Notes: a model not told the origin generated them from the letters alone. Shown: positions 7,543 to 16,505, counted from the first letter of the stretch. The stretch: 64,000 nt of DNA from UBA1479 sp040218445 (GCA_040218445.1 JAVJRK010000011.1:186001-250000), one strand, 5' to 3'. Numbers and translations are program-made.

Positions 7543-10212
7543 TTATCCAACGGACGCCAGCCGCTTGACCGCTTCATCCAGCCGCGCGCGGGCGGCATGG
7601 GCTTCGGTGAGCTTTTCACGCTCCCCTTCCACCACCTCGGCCGGCGCGTTGGCGACGAACTTCTCGTTGCCCAGCTTCTTTTCGAAGCGGGTGATTTCCG
7701 CATCCTGTTTGGCGATTTCCTTTTCCAGGCGGGCTTTTTCCGCGTCCAGATCGATGGCATCGGCGATCGGCAGAATAATCGTGGCCTCGTCCAGCACGTC
7801 CTGCACGGCGCCCTTGGGAACCTCGCCCGTCAGCACGCCGGCATCGGACAGCCCCGCCAGACGCAGGATCAGATCGCGATGGGTGGCCAGCGCCGCCTGG
7901 GCATCCGGGCCCGCGTCCTTCAACTGCATGGGAATTTTCGCCTTGGGCGGCACGTTCATTTCGGCGCGCACGGCGCGGATCTGCGAGATCAGGCGCACGA
8001 CCCAGTCCATTTCGGCGTTGACCTTGGCATCGATCAGGGCCGCATCGTATTCCGGCCAGGCCGCGTTGATCAGCGGCGTCGCCCGGTCTGCCCGGGTTTG
8101 CCACAGCTCTTCGGTGATGAACGGCATGATCGGATGCAGCAGGGTCACGATCTGATCCAGCACCCAGGCTGCGGTGGCCCGGGTCTCCGCCTTGGCGGCC
8201 GCGTCCTCGCCGGAAAATACCGGTTTGGCGAATTCCAGATACCAGTCGCAGAAGGTATTCCAGGTAAAGGAATAAAGGGCCGACGCCGCATCGTTGAAGC
8301 GATAGACGTCCAAGGCGCCGCGCATGGCCGCATCGGCCTCGGCAACCTTGCCGACGATCCATCTGTTCAGCGTTAAGTTAACCGAATTTGGATTAAATTC
8401 AGGGTCGACCCGGCATTCGTTCATGTCGCAGAACCGGGCCGCATTCCAGATCTTGGTGCAGAAGTTGCGGTATCCTTCGACCCGGCTTTCCGACATCTTC
8501 ACGTCGCGGCCCTGGGCGGCGAAGGCCGTCAGGGTAAAGCGCAGCGCATCGGCGCCGAATTTATCGATCAGGTCCAGGGGATCGATCACGTTGCCCTTGG
8601 ACTTCGACATCTTCTGGCCCTGCTCGTCCCGCACCAGGGCATGGATATAAACCGTGTGGAACGGGACTTCGTCCATGAAATGGATGCCCATCATCATCAT
8701 GCGAGCAACCCAAAAGAAGATGATGTCGAAACCGGTGACCAGCACGTCCGTGGGATAGTGGCGGTCCAGTTCCGGGGTCCGGTCGGGCCAGCCCAGGGTC
8801 GAAAACGGCCACAAGGCCGAAGAAAACCACGTATCCAGCACGTCCGGGTCGCGGGTCAGCTCGACCGGCTTGCCGTAATGGGCCTTGGCAGCAGCCTGAG
8901 CGTCATCCTCGCTCAGTTCGACGAACACCTCCCCGTCGGGGCCGAACCAAGCCGGAATCTGATGGCCCCACCACAACTGGCGCGAAACGCACCACGGCTG
9001 AATGTTGCGCATCCATTCGAAATAGGTGTTTTCCCAGGTTTTGGGCACGAACTGGGTCTTGCCGTCCTCGACCGCCTTGATGGCCGGCTGCGCCAACGTC
9101 TTGGCATCGACGAACCATTGATCCATCAGCCAGGGCTCGATCACCACGCCCGACCGGTCCCCGTGGGGCACGGTCATGGCATTGTCCTCGACCCGGTCGA
9201 GCAGGCCCAAGCCTTCCATTTCGGCCAGGATGGCGTCGCGTGCCTTGAAACGTTCCATGCCGCGGTATTTTTCCGGCACGGTTTCGTTCAAATGGGCGTT
9301 CTCATCCAGGATATTGATAACCTCCAGCCCGGCCCGTTTGCCGACCTCGAAATCATTGAAATCGTGGCCCGGAGTGATCTTGACCGCGCCCGATCCCTTT
9401 TCCGGGTCGGCATAATGGTCGGCGACGATGGGGATCTTGCGGCCGACGATGGGCAGCACGACGTTCTTGCCGACCAGATCGGTATAACGCTCGTCATCGG
9501 GGTGCACGGCGACGCCCGTGTCACCCAGCATGGTTTCCGGGCGGGTCGTGCCGACGGTGATGAATTCGCCGTCGCGGCCCTCGATCGGGTACTTGAAGTA
9601 CCACATCTTGCCCTTGGTCTCGCGCTGTTCGACTTCCAGGTCGGAAATCGCCGTGTGCAGCTTGGGGTCCCAGTTGACCAGCCGCTTGTCGCGGTAGATC
9701 AGTCCCTTTTTGTGCAGTTCGACGAAGACTTTAACGACCGCCTTGGACAGGCCCTCGTCCATGGTGAAGCGTTCCCGCGACCAATCACACGATGCCCCCA
9801 TCCGGCGCAGCTGTTTGGTGATGGTGCCGCCGCTTTCGGCCTTCCATTCCCATACGCGCTCGACGAACTTGTCGCGGCCCATGTCCGTGCGCTTGATGCC
9901 CTCGGCCTCCAGCATGCGTTCGACCACCATCTGCGTCGCGATGCCGGCATGGTCCGTGCCCGGCTGCCACAGGGCCTGATCGCCCTTCATGCGGCGGTAG
10001 CGGATCAGGATGTCCTGCAGCGTGTTGTTGAGGGCATGGCCCATGTGCAGGCTGCCGGTCACGTTGGGCGGCGGGATGACGATGGTATAGGGCTGGCCGT
10101 TAGCACCTTCGCCACTGCCGGTTCCGGGCGCGAAGGCACCGCTTTCTTCCCATTCCTGATATCGGCGGGTTTCCATCTCTTCGGGGTGGTAGGTCTTGTC
10201 CAGTTCGGCCAT
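7543..10212 (-). CDS. valS: Valyl-tRNA synthetase
   Basis: An 889-residue class Ia synthetase that charges tRNA-Val and edits threonine. The HIGH signature appears as PPPNVTGSLHMGHAL near residues 48-61. The KMSKS loop appears as GQKMSKSKGNVIDP in the second half. The large editing insert follows the first half of the Rossmann fold (GTTRPETMLGDTGVAVHP). The C-terminal 60 residues form the tRNA-binding coiled-coil arm. Length is typical. It follows the popZ-like gene, with a terminator in between. The 20-base AT-rich motif shared with the aminotransferase gene lies at 8377-8396. Confidence 0.97.
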   Translation of the reverse strand: MAELDKTYHPEEMETRRYQEWEESGAFAPGTGSGEGANGQPYTIVIPPPNVTGSLHMGHALNNTLQDILIRYRRMKGDQALWQPGTDHAGIATQMVVERMLEAEGIKRTDMGRDKFVERVWEWKAESGGTITKQLRRMGASCDWSRERFTMDEGLSKAVVKVFVELHKKGLIYRDKRLVNWDPKLHTAISDLEVEQRETKGKMWYFKYPIEGRDGEFITVGTTRPETMLGDTGVAVHPDDERYTDLVGKNVVLPIVGRKIPIVADHYADPEKGSGAVKITPGHDFNDFEVGKRAGLEVINILDENAHLNETVPEKYRGMERFKARDAILAEMEGLGLLDRVEDNAMTVPHGDRSGVVIEPWLMDQWFVDAKTLAQPAIKAVEDGKTQFVPKTWENTYFEWMRNIQPWCVSRQLWWGHQIPAWFGPDGEVFVELSEDDAQAAAKAHYGKPVELTRDPDVLDTWFSSALWPFSTLGWPDRTPELDRHYPTDVLVTGFDIIFFWVARMMMMGIHFMDEVPFHTVYIHALVRDEQGQKMSKSKGNVIDPLDLIDKFGADALRFTLTAFAAQGRDVKMSESRVEGYRNFCTKIWNAARFCDMNECRVDPEFNPNSVNLTLNRWIVGKVAEADAAMRGALDVYRFNDAASALYSFTWNTFCDWYLEFAKPVFSGEDAAAKAETRATAAWVLDQIVTLLHPIMPFITEELWQTRADRATPLINAAWPEYDAALIDAKVNAEMDWVVRLISQIRAVRAEMNVPPKAKIPMQLKDAGPDAQAALATHRDLILRLAGLSDAGVLTGEVPKGAVQDVLDEATIILPIADAIDLDAEKARLEKEIAKQDAEITRFEKKLGNEKFVANAPAEVVEGEREKLTEAHAARARLDEAVKRLASVG
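8377..8396 (+). repeat. AT-rich 20-base motif, copy inside valS
   Basis: GTTAACCGAATTTGGATTAA is identical to the motif at 3895-3914 except for one base. It encodes part of the segment EFNPNSVNLTL of valyl-tRNA synthetase on the opposite strand and includes a rare TTA leucine codon. Confidence 0.5.
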
Positions 10213-10274
10213 GGAAGCGGAATCCTCGGTACGGCTGCAACAATCGGTGGGGATTGGGGGGTATACAACGAAAA

Positions 10275-10300
10275 ACCCCGGGGAACAAAGCCCCCGGGGT
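10275..10300 (-). terminator. Rho-independent terminator of the popZ-like gene
   Basis: A 9-base-pair stem (ACCCCGGGG with CCCCGGGGT) and an 8-base loop, followed on the minus strand by GTTTTTCG. It lies between the popZ-like stop and the valS start, so valS probably has its own promoter or depends on read-through. Confidence 0.85.
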
Positions 10301-10339
10301 CGTCATTTCGAAACTTTTTCAGCGATCGGACCTATGGGG

Positions 10340-11038
10340 TCAGCCCCAGTTGTCCAAGCCCTCGGCCCGGTTGACCATGGTGTCGATTTCCTTCTTCACC
10401 AGGCGCTCAATCAGATACGGCAGATTGCGGTCCAGCCATTCGCGCAGGATCGGCTTCAACATTTCGCGCACGATGCCTTCCAGCGACGCATCGCCCGAAG
10501 TCATGACCGGCAGATCGCGGCGATCCAGGATCGCGCGGGCCAGTTCCGCCAGCACGTCCGAACCATGCAACGAGGTCGGCTGGGACACGATCGCATCGGG
10601 GGCGACCATATCCGGCGTCAATTCCATGATGTCCGCCATGGGTTCCGGCTCCGGCATAGGAGGCGGCGGGGGGGCCGGTGTGGGTTCCGGCATGGGCTCC
10701 GGTTCCGGCATAGGTTCTGGCTCCGGTTCCGGTGCGGCGTCCTCCATGGCGTCCAGTTCCGCTAAGGGATCCGGCTCGTCCACATCGGTCATTTCAATTT
10801 CCGGCTCGGGCTCCGGCTCAGCTGCGGGTTCCGGTTCGGGCTCGGGTTCAGGTTCCGGCGCGGGCTCCGGCTCTGGTGCGGGCTCCGGTTCCGGCGCGGG
10901 TTCAGGTGCCGCAGCCTCTTCGGCCGGCGCACCACCACCCTCCTCGTCTTCCTCCTCCGCCAAAATCTTGCGGATGGAAGAGAGGATATCCTCCATCGAA
11001 GGTTCGCCGCCTTCAGCAGCTTCGGCTTCTTCGCTCAT
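10340..11038 (-). CDS. PopZ-like polar organising protein (DUF2497 C-terminal domain)
   Basis: A 232-residue protein with the three-part layout of PopZ. It has a short N-terminal helix (PSMEDILSSIRKILAEEE), then a long acidic proline-rich spacer of Glu-Pro repeats at about residues 40-135, and a C-terminal helical DUF2497 region (EGIVREMLKPILREWLDRNL) ending in NRAEGLDNWG. In Caulobacter PopZ forms a polar condensate that tethers the ParB-centromere complex; a similar role is inferred here. The gene order pcm-tolC-popZ-valS is shared with other alphaproteobacteria, as far as I recall. The DNA repeats at 10670-10910 come from the Glu-Pro codons. Confidence 0.82.
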   Translation of the reverse strand: MSEEAEAAEGGEPSMEDILSSIRKILAEEEDEEGGGAPAEEAAAPEPAPEPEPAPEPEPAPEPEPEPEPEPAAEPEPEPEIEMTDVDEPDPLAELDAMEDAAPEPEPEPMPEPEPMPEPTPAPPPPPMPEPEPMADIMELTPDMVAPDAIVSQPTSLHGSDVLAELARAILDRRDLPVMTSGDASLEGIVREMLKPILREWLDRNLPYLIERLVKKEIDTMVNRAEGLDNWG

Positions 11039-11230
11039 AATCCCGCATGCCCATCATTCTTTGTCGCAATTCCCGGCCCCACTCCCACGCAGCCCCAGTT
11101 CATGCCACTTTCCCAAAAATACACCAGCCATTAACTCACGTTGATCGTTAATATTTGGTATATTGAAGGAACTATTTGTCCGGCAGCGGACGCGGCACGC
11201 CGCCAAAAGCGGCTTCGGGATTCCCGCGTC

Positions 11231-12709
11231 CTATTTGCCTTCTTCGCTGCTGGACCCGCCGAACCACTTACCACGCACTTCGTCATAATGGTTACGCGGG
11301 TCGTACACATCGACGGCAAGCTTCAGGTTCGAAGCCGTCATCCGCCCGATGGCAGCAGCCAGTTCAAACGCAGCAATCCGCTCATCACGCTGGGCTTCCG
11401 TATGACCGACACGGGAATCCAGGAGTTCCTGTTCCGCATCCAAGACATCCAAAACCGTACGTGATCCAACGGCCGCTTCACGTTCGACCCCGTCCAAGGC
11501 AACGATATTGGCCTCGATTTGGGAGCTGAAGGACACCACGCGTGCGCGCGCCGTCTGTAGATTTTCCCAGGCGCTGGTCGCGTCTTCGATGGCGTCACGG
11601 CGTGCCTGATCGATATTGCGGGTCAGTTCCGCCAAATCCTGTTTGGCTTCACGCAGGCGCGAATATACGGCCCCCTGCTGATAAAGCGGAACCGTTAGGT
11701 TCAGTCGAATGTCGACGGAGCTCGATATTCCTCTATCGGAAGAGGTTTCAAACCCTCGGTCAAAGCCCATGGTGATATCGACTTCGGGCAGCAATTCGCC
11801 TTTCACTTCACGCACGGTGTTTTGACCGGCCTTGCGGTCGAATTCCGCAGCAATCACATTGGGGTTGGTCGTCGCGGCCAGCTTGATCGCGTCGTGACGA
11901 TCAGAAGGCAGTCCTTCCGGATCCCCCGGCAGCGCCAAATTTTTCGGGGCCGGCAGGCCGACGACGTTTTCATAATTGGCGCGCGAGTTTTCCAGGTTGG
12001 CCTCGGCACTGATTCGGTCCGCCGTGGCTCGGGCCAAGCGGGCTTCGGCCTGATGAACGTCGGTGCGCGTGATTTCACCGACCTCGAACCGGTCCTTGGT
12101 CGCTTCCAATTGGCGCTGCAGCACCTTTTCGTTATTGACGTTAAGCGACAACACGGCCTCGTCCCGAAACACGTTCAAATAAGCCGTTGCCGCAGAAAGC
12201 AGAACATCCTGTTCCGTATCGATCAGGCGCGCGCGCTCGGCCCGGACGGAATTTTCCGCCCCTTCCGTCGCCGCCAGCGTCCGCCCACCACGATAAAGCG
12301 GCTGGGTTAAAGCCAATCCATAGGTAACTGGACTGCGATTTTGTGAGCGCCCCCCCGTACCACCTGCCCTTAGGGTGCTCGAGTTGTACTCTTTACCTGA
12401 TGCCCCTGTGATCGCCACCGACGGGCGCCAATTCGACAATGCCTGCGGCACCTGTTCATCCGTCGCACGCAGGCGTGCCCGCCGCGCGGCCAGGGTCGGG
12501 TTGTTGGAATAGGCCGCGATCAAGGCATCGGCCAGATCCTGAGCCGCTGCCGGCGCCGGAGAAAAGGCCAGCGCACCGGCAATGACAGCAGCACCGGCAA
12601 TGACAGCAGCACCGAATGCGGCGCGCGGCAGGTCGAAAAGATATCGGTGGGGGATTGAAAGTCGTGTGCTCAAGGCCGTTACTCGCCTGTGGTTGTGTTC
12701 GGATACCAT
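11231..12709 (-). CDS. tolC: TolC-family outer-membrane efflux/secretion channel
   Basis: A 492-residue outer-membrane factor. The start at MVSEHNHRR is preferred over two upstream starts. A signal peptide runs through AAVIAGAAVIAGALAF and is cut near PAPAAAQ-DL. The mature protein shows the two internally similar halves of TolC, with long helical stretches and YSNNPTLAARRARLRATDE as the first repeat. It would form the trimeric channel for tripartite efflux and for type I secretion, such as the ABC/adaptor pair at 25.2-29.0 kb. An 18-base tandem duplication lengthens the signal peptide. Upstream is pcm; downstream is the popZ-like gene. Confidence 0.9.
   Translation of the reverse strand: MVSEHNHRRVTALSTRLSIPHRYLFDLPRAAFGAAVIAGAAVIAGALAFSPAPAAAQDLADALIAAYSNNPTLAARRARLRATDEQVPQALSNWRPSVAITGASGKEYNSSTLRAGGTGGRSQNRSPVTYGLALTQPLYRGGRTLAATEGAENSVRAERARLIDTEQDVLLSAATAYLNVFRDEAVLSLNVNNEKVLQRQLEATKDRFEVGEITRTDVHQAEARLARATADRISAEANLENSRANYENVVGLPAPKNLALPGDPEGLPSDRHDAIKLAATTNPNVIAAEFDRKAGQNTVREVKGELLPEVDITMGFDRGFETSSDRGISSSVDIRLNLTVPLYQQGAVYSRLREAKQDLAELTRNIDQARRDAIEDATSAWENLQTARARVVSFSSQIEANIVALDGVEREAAVGSRTVLDVLDAEQELLDSRVGHTEAQRDERIAAFELAAAIGRMTASNLKLAVDVYDPRNHYDEVRGKWFGGSSSEEGK
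12573..12608 (-). repeat. 18-base tandem duplication in the TolC signal peptide
   Basis: The unit GCACCGGCAATGACAGCA occurs twice in direct succession, with a third partial unit. It encodes the repeated residues AAVIAG in the hydrophobic core of the signal peptide, so it lengthens the core without breaking the frame. Confidence 0.85.
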
Positions 12710-12832
12710 ACTACCTGCAGGCATCGCGTCCAAATTTCAACTTATTACCTGCAAAAATACAGATAATTCATAAACTTACATATACGTCTTCACGAACCAT
12801 CAGACCACCGATTCGATATGGATTCGGTCCAA

Positions 12833-13489
12833 TCAGAAGGTAAAGGCTTCTTCCAGTTCGAACCCCGGAAGGTCCGGGGTCCCCGCATCGAACAAATCGC
12901 GGCGGGAAATATGCCCACTATAACGGACAGCCAAAAGGGCATTGCCGACCGCGTTTCCCGGCTTGGATGTCACGGCCACAAGGCGGCCACCTTCGGCCAG
13001 TTGTTTTTCGATTTTCTCCGGCACGCTGGGAACGGCGCCGTCAAAGAAGATCACGTCATAAGGGGCCTGTTTCGGGTATCCGTTGGCCATCTTCCCGCCG
13101 ATCACCGCGACCGTATCGATGCCCAAACCGTCCAAAGTTTCCTGGGCCTGCTTGGCCAGCGACTTGTCGCTTTCAACCACGACCACCGTATTGGCCAATT
13201 TCGACAGCAATGCCGCCGAATACCCCGTGCCGCAACCGATGCAAAGAACGACGTCATCCGCAGTTACTTTTGCGGCCTGCAGCAGGCGCGCCGTGATCAT
13301 GGGTTCCATGATATAGCGGCCGCCACCGACCGGCAGGGCCTCGTCCACATAGGCGATCGAGCGCTTGGCATCGGGCGCGAAAACCTCACGCGGCATTTCC
13401 GCCATGGCATCAATGACGCGGTCGTCCGTGACCCGGTTGGGCAGGACCTGACAATCGATCATGTTTCGGCGCGCGGCAGCGAAATCCAT
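12833..13489 (-). CDS. pcm: Protein-L-isoaspartate O-methyltransferase
   Basis: A 218-residue SAM-dependent methyltransferase of the PCMT family, which starts repair of isoaspartyl residues in damaged proteins. Motif I is VLCIGCGTGYSAALL near residue 81, followed by VVVVESD and the post-I region. The N-terminal MDFAAARRNMIDCQ and the GGGRYIMEPMITARLL segment are typical of the alphaproteobacterial form. The position directly before tolC on the same strand recurs in related genomes. It could also act as a less specific protein carboxyl methyltransferase. Confidence 0.9.
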   Translation of the reverse strand: MDFAAARRNMIDCQVLPNRVTDDRVIDAMAEMPREVFAPDAKRSIAYVDEALPVGGGRYIMEPMITARLLQAAKVTADDVVLCIGCGTGYSAALLSKLANTVVVVESDKSLAKQAQETLDGLGIDTVAVIGGKMANGYPKQAPYDVIFFDGAVPSVPEKIEKQLAEGGRLVAVTSKPGNAVGNALLAVRYSGHISRRDLFDAGTPDLPGFELEEAFTF

Positions 13490-13647
13490 ATCGCCGGTTC
13501 TCCTTCGCTTAAAGGAACGGGCTGCCGGAGGTCCGGACAGGCTGAATTCTGTATAGTCCCAGCCGCCGGCAAAGACAATGGCGGCGCGCGTTTTGTATGC
13601 CTGAATGGGATCATTTCAAGCCATGTAAAAATGCGCTGAACAGGTGC

Positions 13648-13676
13648 TTGACCACCGGGGGGTCTGTATGTAAGTT
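13648..13676 (+). promoter_or_regulatory. Candidate promoter for the tRNA pair
   Basis: TTGACC is followed after 17 bases by TAAGTT, an acceptable sigma-70-type spacing with a weak -10. It lies about 105 bases before tRNA-Cys. Two small hairpins (GGGG-ATTAAG-CCCC and GGCAC-GAATATAA-GTGCC) lie between it and the tRNA. The rest of the stretch from 13490 to 13780 shows no gene. Confidence 0.35.
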
Positions 13677-13780
13677 CCGCCCTCTGTGGGCCGAAGCCGG
13701 TCAGCCTGGCCCTTTGGATACATCCTTACGGGAGTGTCCTTGGGGATTAAGCCCCGGCACGAATATAAGTGCCTTCCTGG

Positions 13781-13854
13781 GGCGCGGTGGCGGAGTGGCT
13801 ACGCAGCGGCCTGCAAAGCCGTGTACACCGGTTCGATTCCGGTCCGCGCCTCCA
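13781..13854 (+). tRNA. tRNA-Cys (GCA)
   Basis: A 74-base cloverleaf. The acceptor stem GGCGCGG pairs with CCGCGCC, followed by T and an encoded CCA. The anticodon stem GCGGC/GCCGT closes the loop CTGCAAA with anticodon GCA. The T arm contains GGTTCGATTCC. Confidence 0.95.
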
Positions 13855-13861
13855 CGCCTGA

Positions 13862-13937
13862 TCCGGCGTAGCTCAGTTGGTAGAGCAGTCGGCTGTTAAC
13901 CGACTTGTCGCAAGTTCGAGTCTTGCCGCCGGAGCCA
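13862..13937 (+). tRNA. tRNA-Asn (GTT)
   Basis: A 76-base cloverleaf. The acceptor stem TCCGGCG pairs with CGCCGGA, followed by G and an encoded CCA. The anticodon stem GTCGG/CCGAC closes the loop CTGTTAA with anticodon GTT. It lies 7 bases after tRNA-Cys, so the two are almost certainly one transcript. Confidence 0.95.
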
Positions 13938-13944
13938 ATTCAAG

Positions 13945-13979
13945 AAGGGCCAGTCCTGAAACCAGGGCTGGCCCTTTTT
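13945..13979 (+). terminator. Rho-independent terminator of the tRNA pair
   Basis: A 14-base-pair stem (AAGGGCCAGTCCTG with CAGGGCTGGCCCTT, one G-T pair) and a 4-base loop, followed by TTTTTCC. It begins 8 bases after tRNA-Asn. Confidence 0.9.
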
Positions 13980-13996
13980 CCTTGTCGTCGAAATGC

Positions 13997-15925
13997 CTAA
14001 TCGACCAGCGTCACGCAAAGCGCCGTGAGATCATCCTCACCGACGTTTGGAGCGGCGGATATGAGGCCTGCCAGGCGTTTGCAGGCATCGCCCCCCACCC
14101 CATTCCCGGCCATATTGGCGAGAAACCGATCGAACGCATGCGCCTTTTTATGATCTTCATCCAAGAGGGCGAACAATCCGTCCGTGAACAAAACCAAGGC
14201 ACCACCGGCCGGAATATCAAGGGACCGCAGTTCATAGGGGAAATTACCGCTGGCCCCCACGGGAAGTCCCTTGCCCGACCCGGACGCGACATATTCCCCC
14301 GCCCTGTCGAACACCACCGGATGCGGCACCCCGGCCGCCGCATATTCAAATCGGCCCGCCGCCGAGTCGATGATTCCATAAAGCATCGCCGCATACTGGC
14401 CCGCCGGTAACGCCTGCTTGAACGCCGCATCAAGCCGCCGGAGAATTACATCCGGTGTTTCGTTCACCAAATCCATATCCGACATCTGGGCCGACAACCG
14501 CAAGGTGCCGAGCCCCGCCACGGGACCATGCCCCGCCATATCGGCCACGAACAGGGCCAGCTTGCCATCTGCCAGATCAAAGCCGCCCCAGATATCGCCA
14601 CTGACACTTGAACATGCCGCCGACCAAGCAGAAATCGCGTATCTCTCTCCGCCCAAAGCATCTGGATCGGGCAGCAGTTGTGATTGATATCGGACAAGGG
14701 CCGGTGCCAGGCGGTTTTCATCAGCCGTACCCAATTCCATGCTCTCGGGCAAGATAAGGCAGCGCGCCACGGCCTCCACCAAATCCGGGTCGGCGGGCAA
14801 TTCCAGGGTGGCGGCAGGCAATCCCCCAATACTCAGTTGGATCGCGCGATCGGTGTTTTCATCGCTTTGGGAAATCTCTTGAGAAACAGGCGACACCACC
14901 AAATCGGACCCTTCGCCATTGCCTGACACCACAGCCCATTGAGATACGTCGCGAAGTCGCTCTTCGACGTCCCCATCGATATTGGGCTTTAAGTGGATTT
15001 CCGGCTTGGCAACAGATGCCTCTGCCTTTGCCTCTTCGAATTCGACGGAGGCTTCAACGACATTTCCCCTGCCCTTGTAGCTCAATGTGGAAAAGGACAT
15101 GCGGCGCGCCATGGCAATACCCCGGCCGTGGGTGTCGAACACACGCTCCATGGTCAGATCCATATAGGCCTGCCAATCGAACCCCTTGCCTTCATCCGCA
15201 ATGGTGAATACGGCCCGCCCGGCAGTCCGCGTCACCTCCACCATGACGCGGCGGTCGCGATAGGTCGCTTGCGACAGACGCGCCTCGATAGCTTCGTCCC
15301 ATCGTCCTTCGGCCAGAAGCGCCGATTTTTCGGCATAATTCAGTTCCAGATTCCCATGCTCGATGGCGTTGATCAGAAGTTCAGAAAAACCCATGGCAAT
15401 GGCGCCTGATCGCGGCAGGCTGCTGGCCAAAAGAACCGCCAGCGCATCCGCTTCCGTCGGCGTGCGCAAAACGAAGGTCCCCTGCGTCATCAATTGGATC
15501 GCGCCTGACCGTTTGGCCAGTTCGGTCTGCAGGCGGCAATGGCGGGCATATTCCTCGGTCGCCGAACGCACGACCGAGACCAGAACGTCCGCGTCATAGG
15601 GTTTGGTGAGGTAGTAATGAACGCCCGCTTCGATGCCGTCGATGATTTCCTGTTCGCGGTCCATGGCCGTCTGCATGATGACGGGAACATCCCGCAAAGC
15701 CGCTTCGCCCTTGATTTTGGCCAGCAATTCCATGCCGTCCATTTCCGGCATCCGCCGGTCAAGCAGAATGGCGTCGTAGGTATTTTCCCCCTGGCACAAG
15801 GCCTGCCAAGCATCGGCGCCGTCGCTTGCCTCGTCGATCTGAAACCCGGCCGGTTCCAGGCAATATCTTAGCGTCTGGCGATTGATATCCTCGTCATCGA
15901 CGATAAGAAGCCGGACACTGGGCAT
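13997..15925 (-). CDS. Fused response regulator / HATPase / PP2C (SpoIIE-type) phosphatase
   Basis: A 642-residue three-domain signalling protein. A receiver domain fills residues 1-125, with acidic residues D10/D11, phospho-acceptor D56 (LLDRRMP) and K in YYLTKPYD. A GHKL ATPase domain of the RsbW anti-sigma type follows at about 145-290, with its N-box (NAIEHGNLEL) and DEGKGF. A linker leads to a C-terminal PP2C/SpoIIE phosphatase at about 430-642, with SGDIWGG, VADMAGHGP and a terminal EDDLTALCV. The phosphatase would dephosphorylate a STAS protein; the STAS gene lies just upstream on the same strand. Having kinase-like and phosphatase domains in one chain is notable. Confidence 0.88.
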   Translation of the reverse strand: MPSVRLLIVDDEDINRQTLRYCLEPAGFQIDEASDGADAWQALCQGENTYDAILLDRRMPEMDGMELLAKIKGEAALRDVPVIMQTAMDREQEIIDGIEAGVHYYLTKPYDADVLVSVVRSATEEYARHCRLQTELAKRSGAIQLMTQGTFVLRTPTEADALAVLLASSLPRSGAIAMGFSELLINAIEHGNLELNYAEKSALLAEGRWDEAIEARLSQATYRDRRVMVEVTRTAGRAVFTIADEGKGFDWQAYMDLTMERVFDTHGRGIAMARRMSFSTLSYKGRGNVVEASVEFEEAKAEASVAKPEIHLKPNIDGDVEERLRDVSQWAVVSGNGEGSDLVVSPVSQEISQSDENTDRAIQLSIGGLPAATLELPADPDLVEAVARCLILPESMELGTADENRLAPALVRYQSQLLPDPDALGGERYAISAWSAACSSVSGDIWGGFDLADGKLALFVADMAGHGPVAGLGTLRLSAQMSDMDLVNETPDVILRRLDAAFKQALPAGQYAAMLYGIIDSAAGRFEYAAAGVPHPVVFDRAGEYVASGSGKGLPVGASGNFPYELRSLDIPAGGALVLFTDGLFALLDEDHKKAHAFDRFLANMAGNGVGGDACKRLAGLISAAPNVGEDDLTALCVTLVD

Positions 15926-15963
15926 GCCGGTCTCCCTTCAGGGATAAGGGGGCAAAAAGGGTT

Positions 15964-16266
15964 CTACGCAAAAGTGAACAGTGTATCGAAACAGGCAAGT
16001 TCCAAGACTTCCTTGGCACTGCCGGTCATGCCGGTCAGCGTAATATCCTTACCCTTGTCCTGGGCGGCTTCGCGCAATATCAGCAACACGCCCAGGCCTG
16101 CGGAATCGATATATTCAACGCCGGAAAGATCGACGACGATTTTTTCTGCATTCACGCGCATCAGGGCAAGCGACAATCCGGAAACTTCACCACGGTCCGA
16201 AAACGTCATCTGCCCGGAAATTTGCGCCGTGACCGTGTCGCCCTTTTCAGAAATTTGATATTTCAT
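15964..16266 (-). CDS. STAS-domain anti-sigma factor antagonist
   Basis: A 100-residue single STAS domain. The phosphorylatable serine is S55 in YIDSAGLGVLL. The order of beta strands and helices is that of SpoIIAA/RsbV. It probably switches between phosphorylated and free forms under the HATPase and PP2C domains of the downstream protein, releasing or binding a target. It starts the two-gene operon, with a 38-base gap between the genes. The final sigma factor or output target is not seen in the window. Confidence 0.88.
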   Translation of the reverse strand: MKYQISEKGDTVTAQISGQMTFSDRGEVSGLSLALMRVNAEKIVVDLSGVEYIDSAGLGVLLILREAAQDKGKDITLTGMTGSAKEVLELACFDTLFTFA

Positions 16267-16505
16267 GGTTCCGTCTCCTCATCTGTCCGACTTTGCGTTT
16301 GTCGATGCATGAACGCAACGCTTCCATTGACCAACACTTTGATTTTGCATCATTTCGATATCCCCGCCAAGCGCCCGGAAATTGCCCGAAGGCGCCCGGG
16401 GCATGCTTTCGAACGCAGCAAACATTGTGCCAATGCTGGACGTACTAGGCGTTATATTTCAACCTGTCCGCCAACCCCGCCGTTGGTCGCCGCCAGAGGT
16501 CCAAA

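Noticed and set aside
8641..10374. Long plus-strand frame opposite valS
   Set aside because: Antisense shadow of valyl-tRNA synthetase, without motifs.
10670..10916. Short direct repeats resembling a repeat array
   Set aside because: They are codons of a Glu-Pro low-complexity region in the popZ-like gene. There are no regular spacers, so it is not a CRISPR array.
11130..11160. Possible CtrA box (TTAA...TTAA) before the popZ-like gene
   Set aside because: The spacing between the half-sites is 13 and not 7 bases, so it does not fit the consensus.
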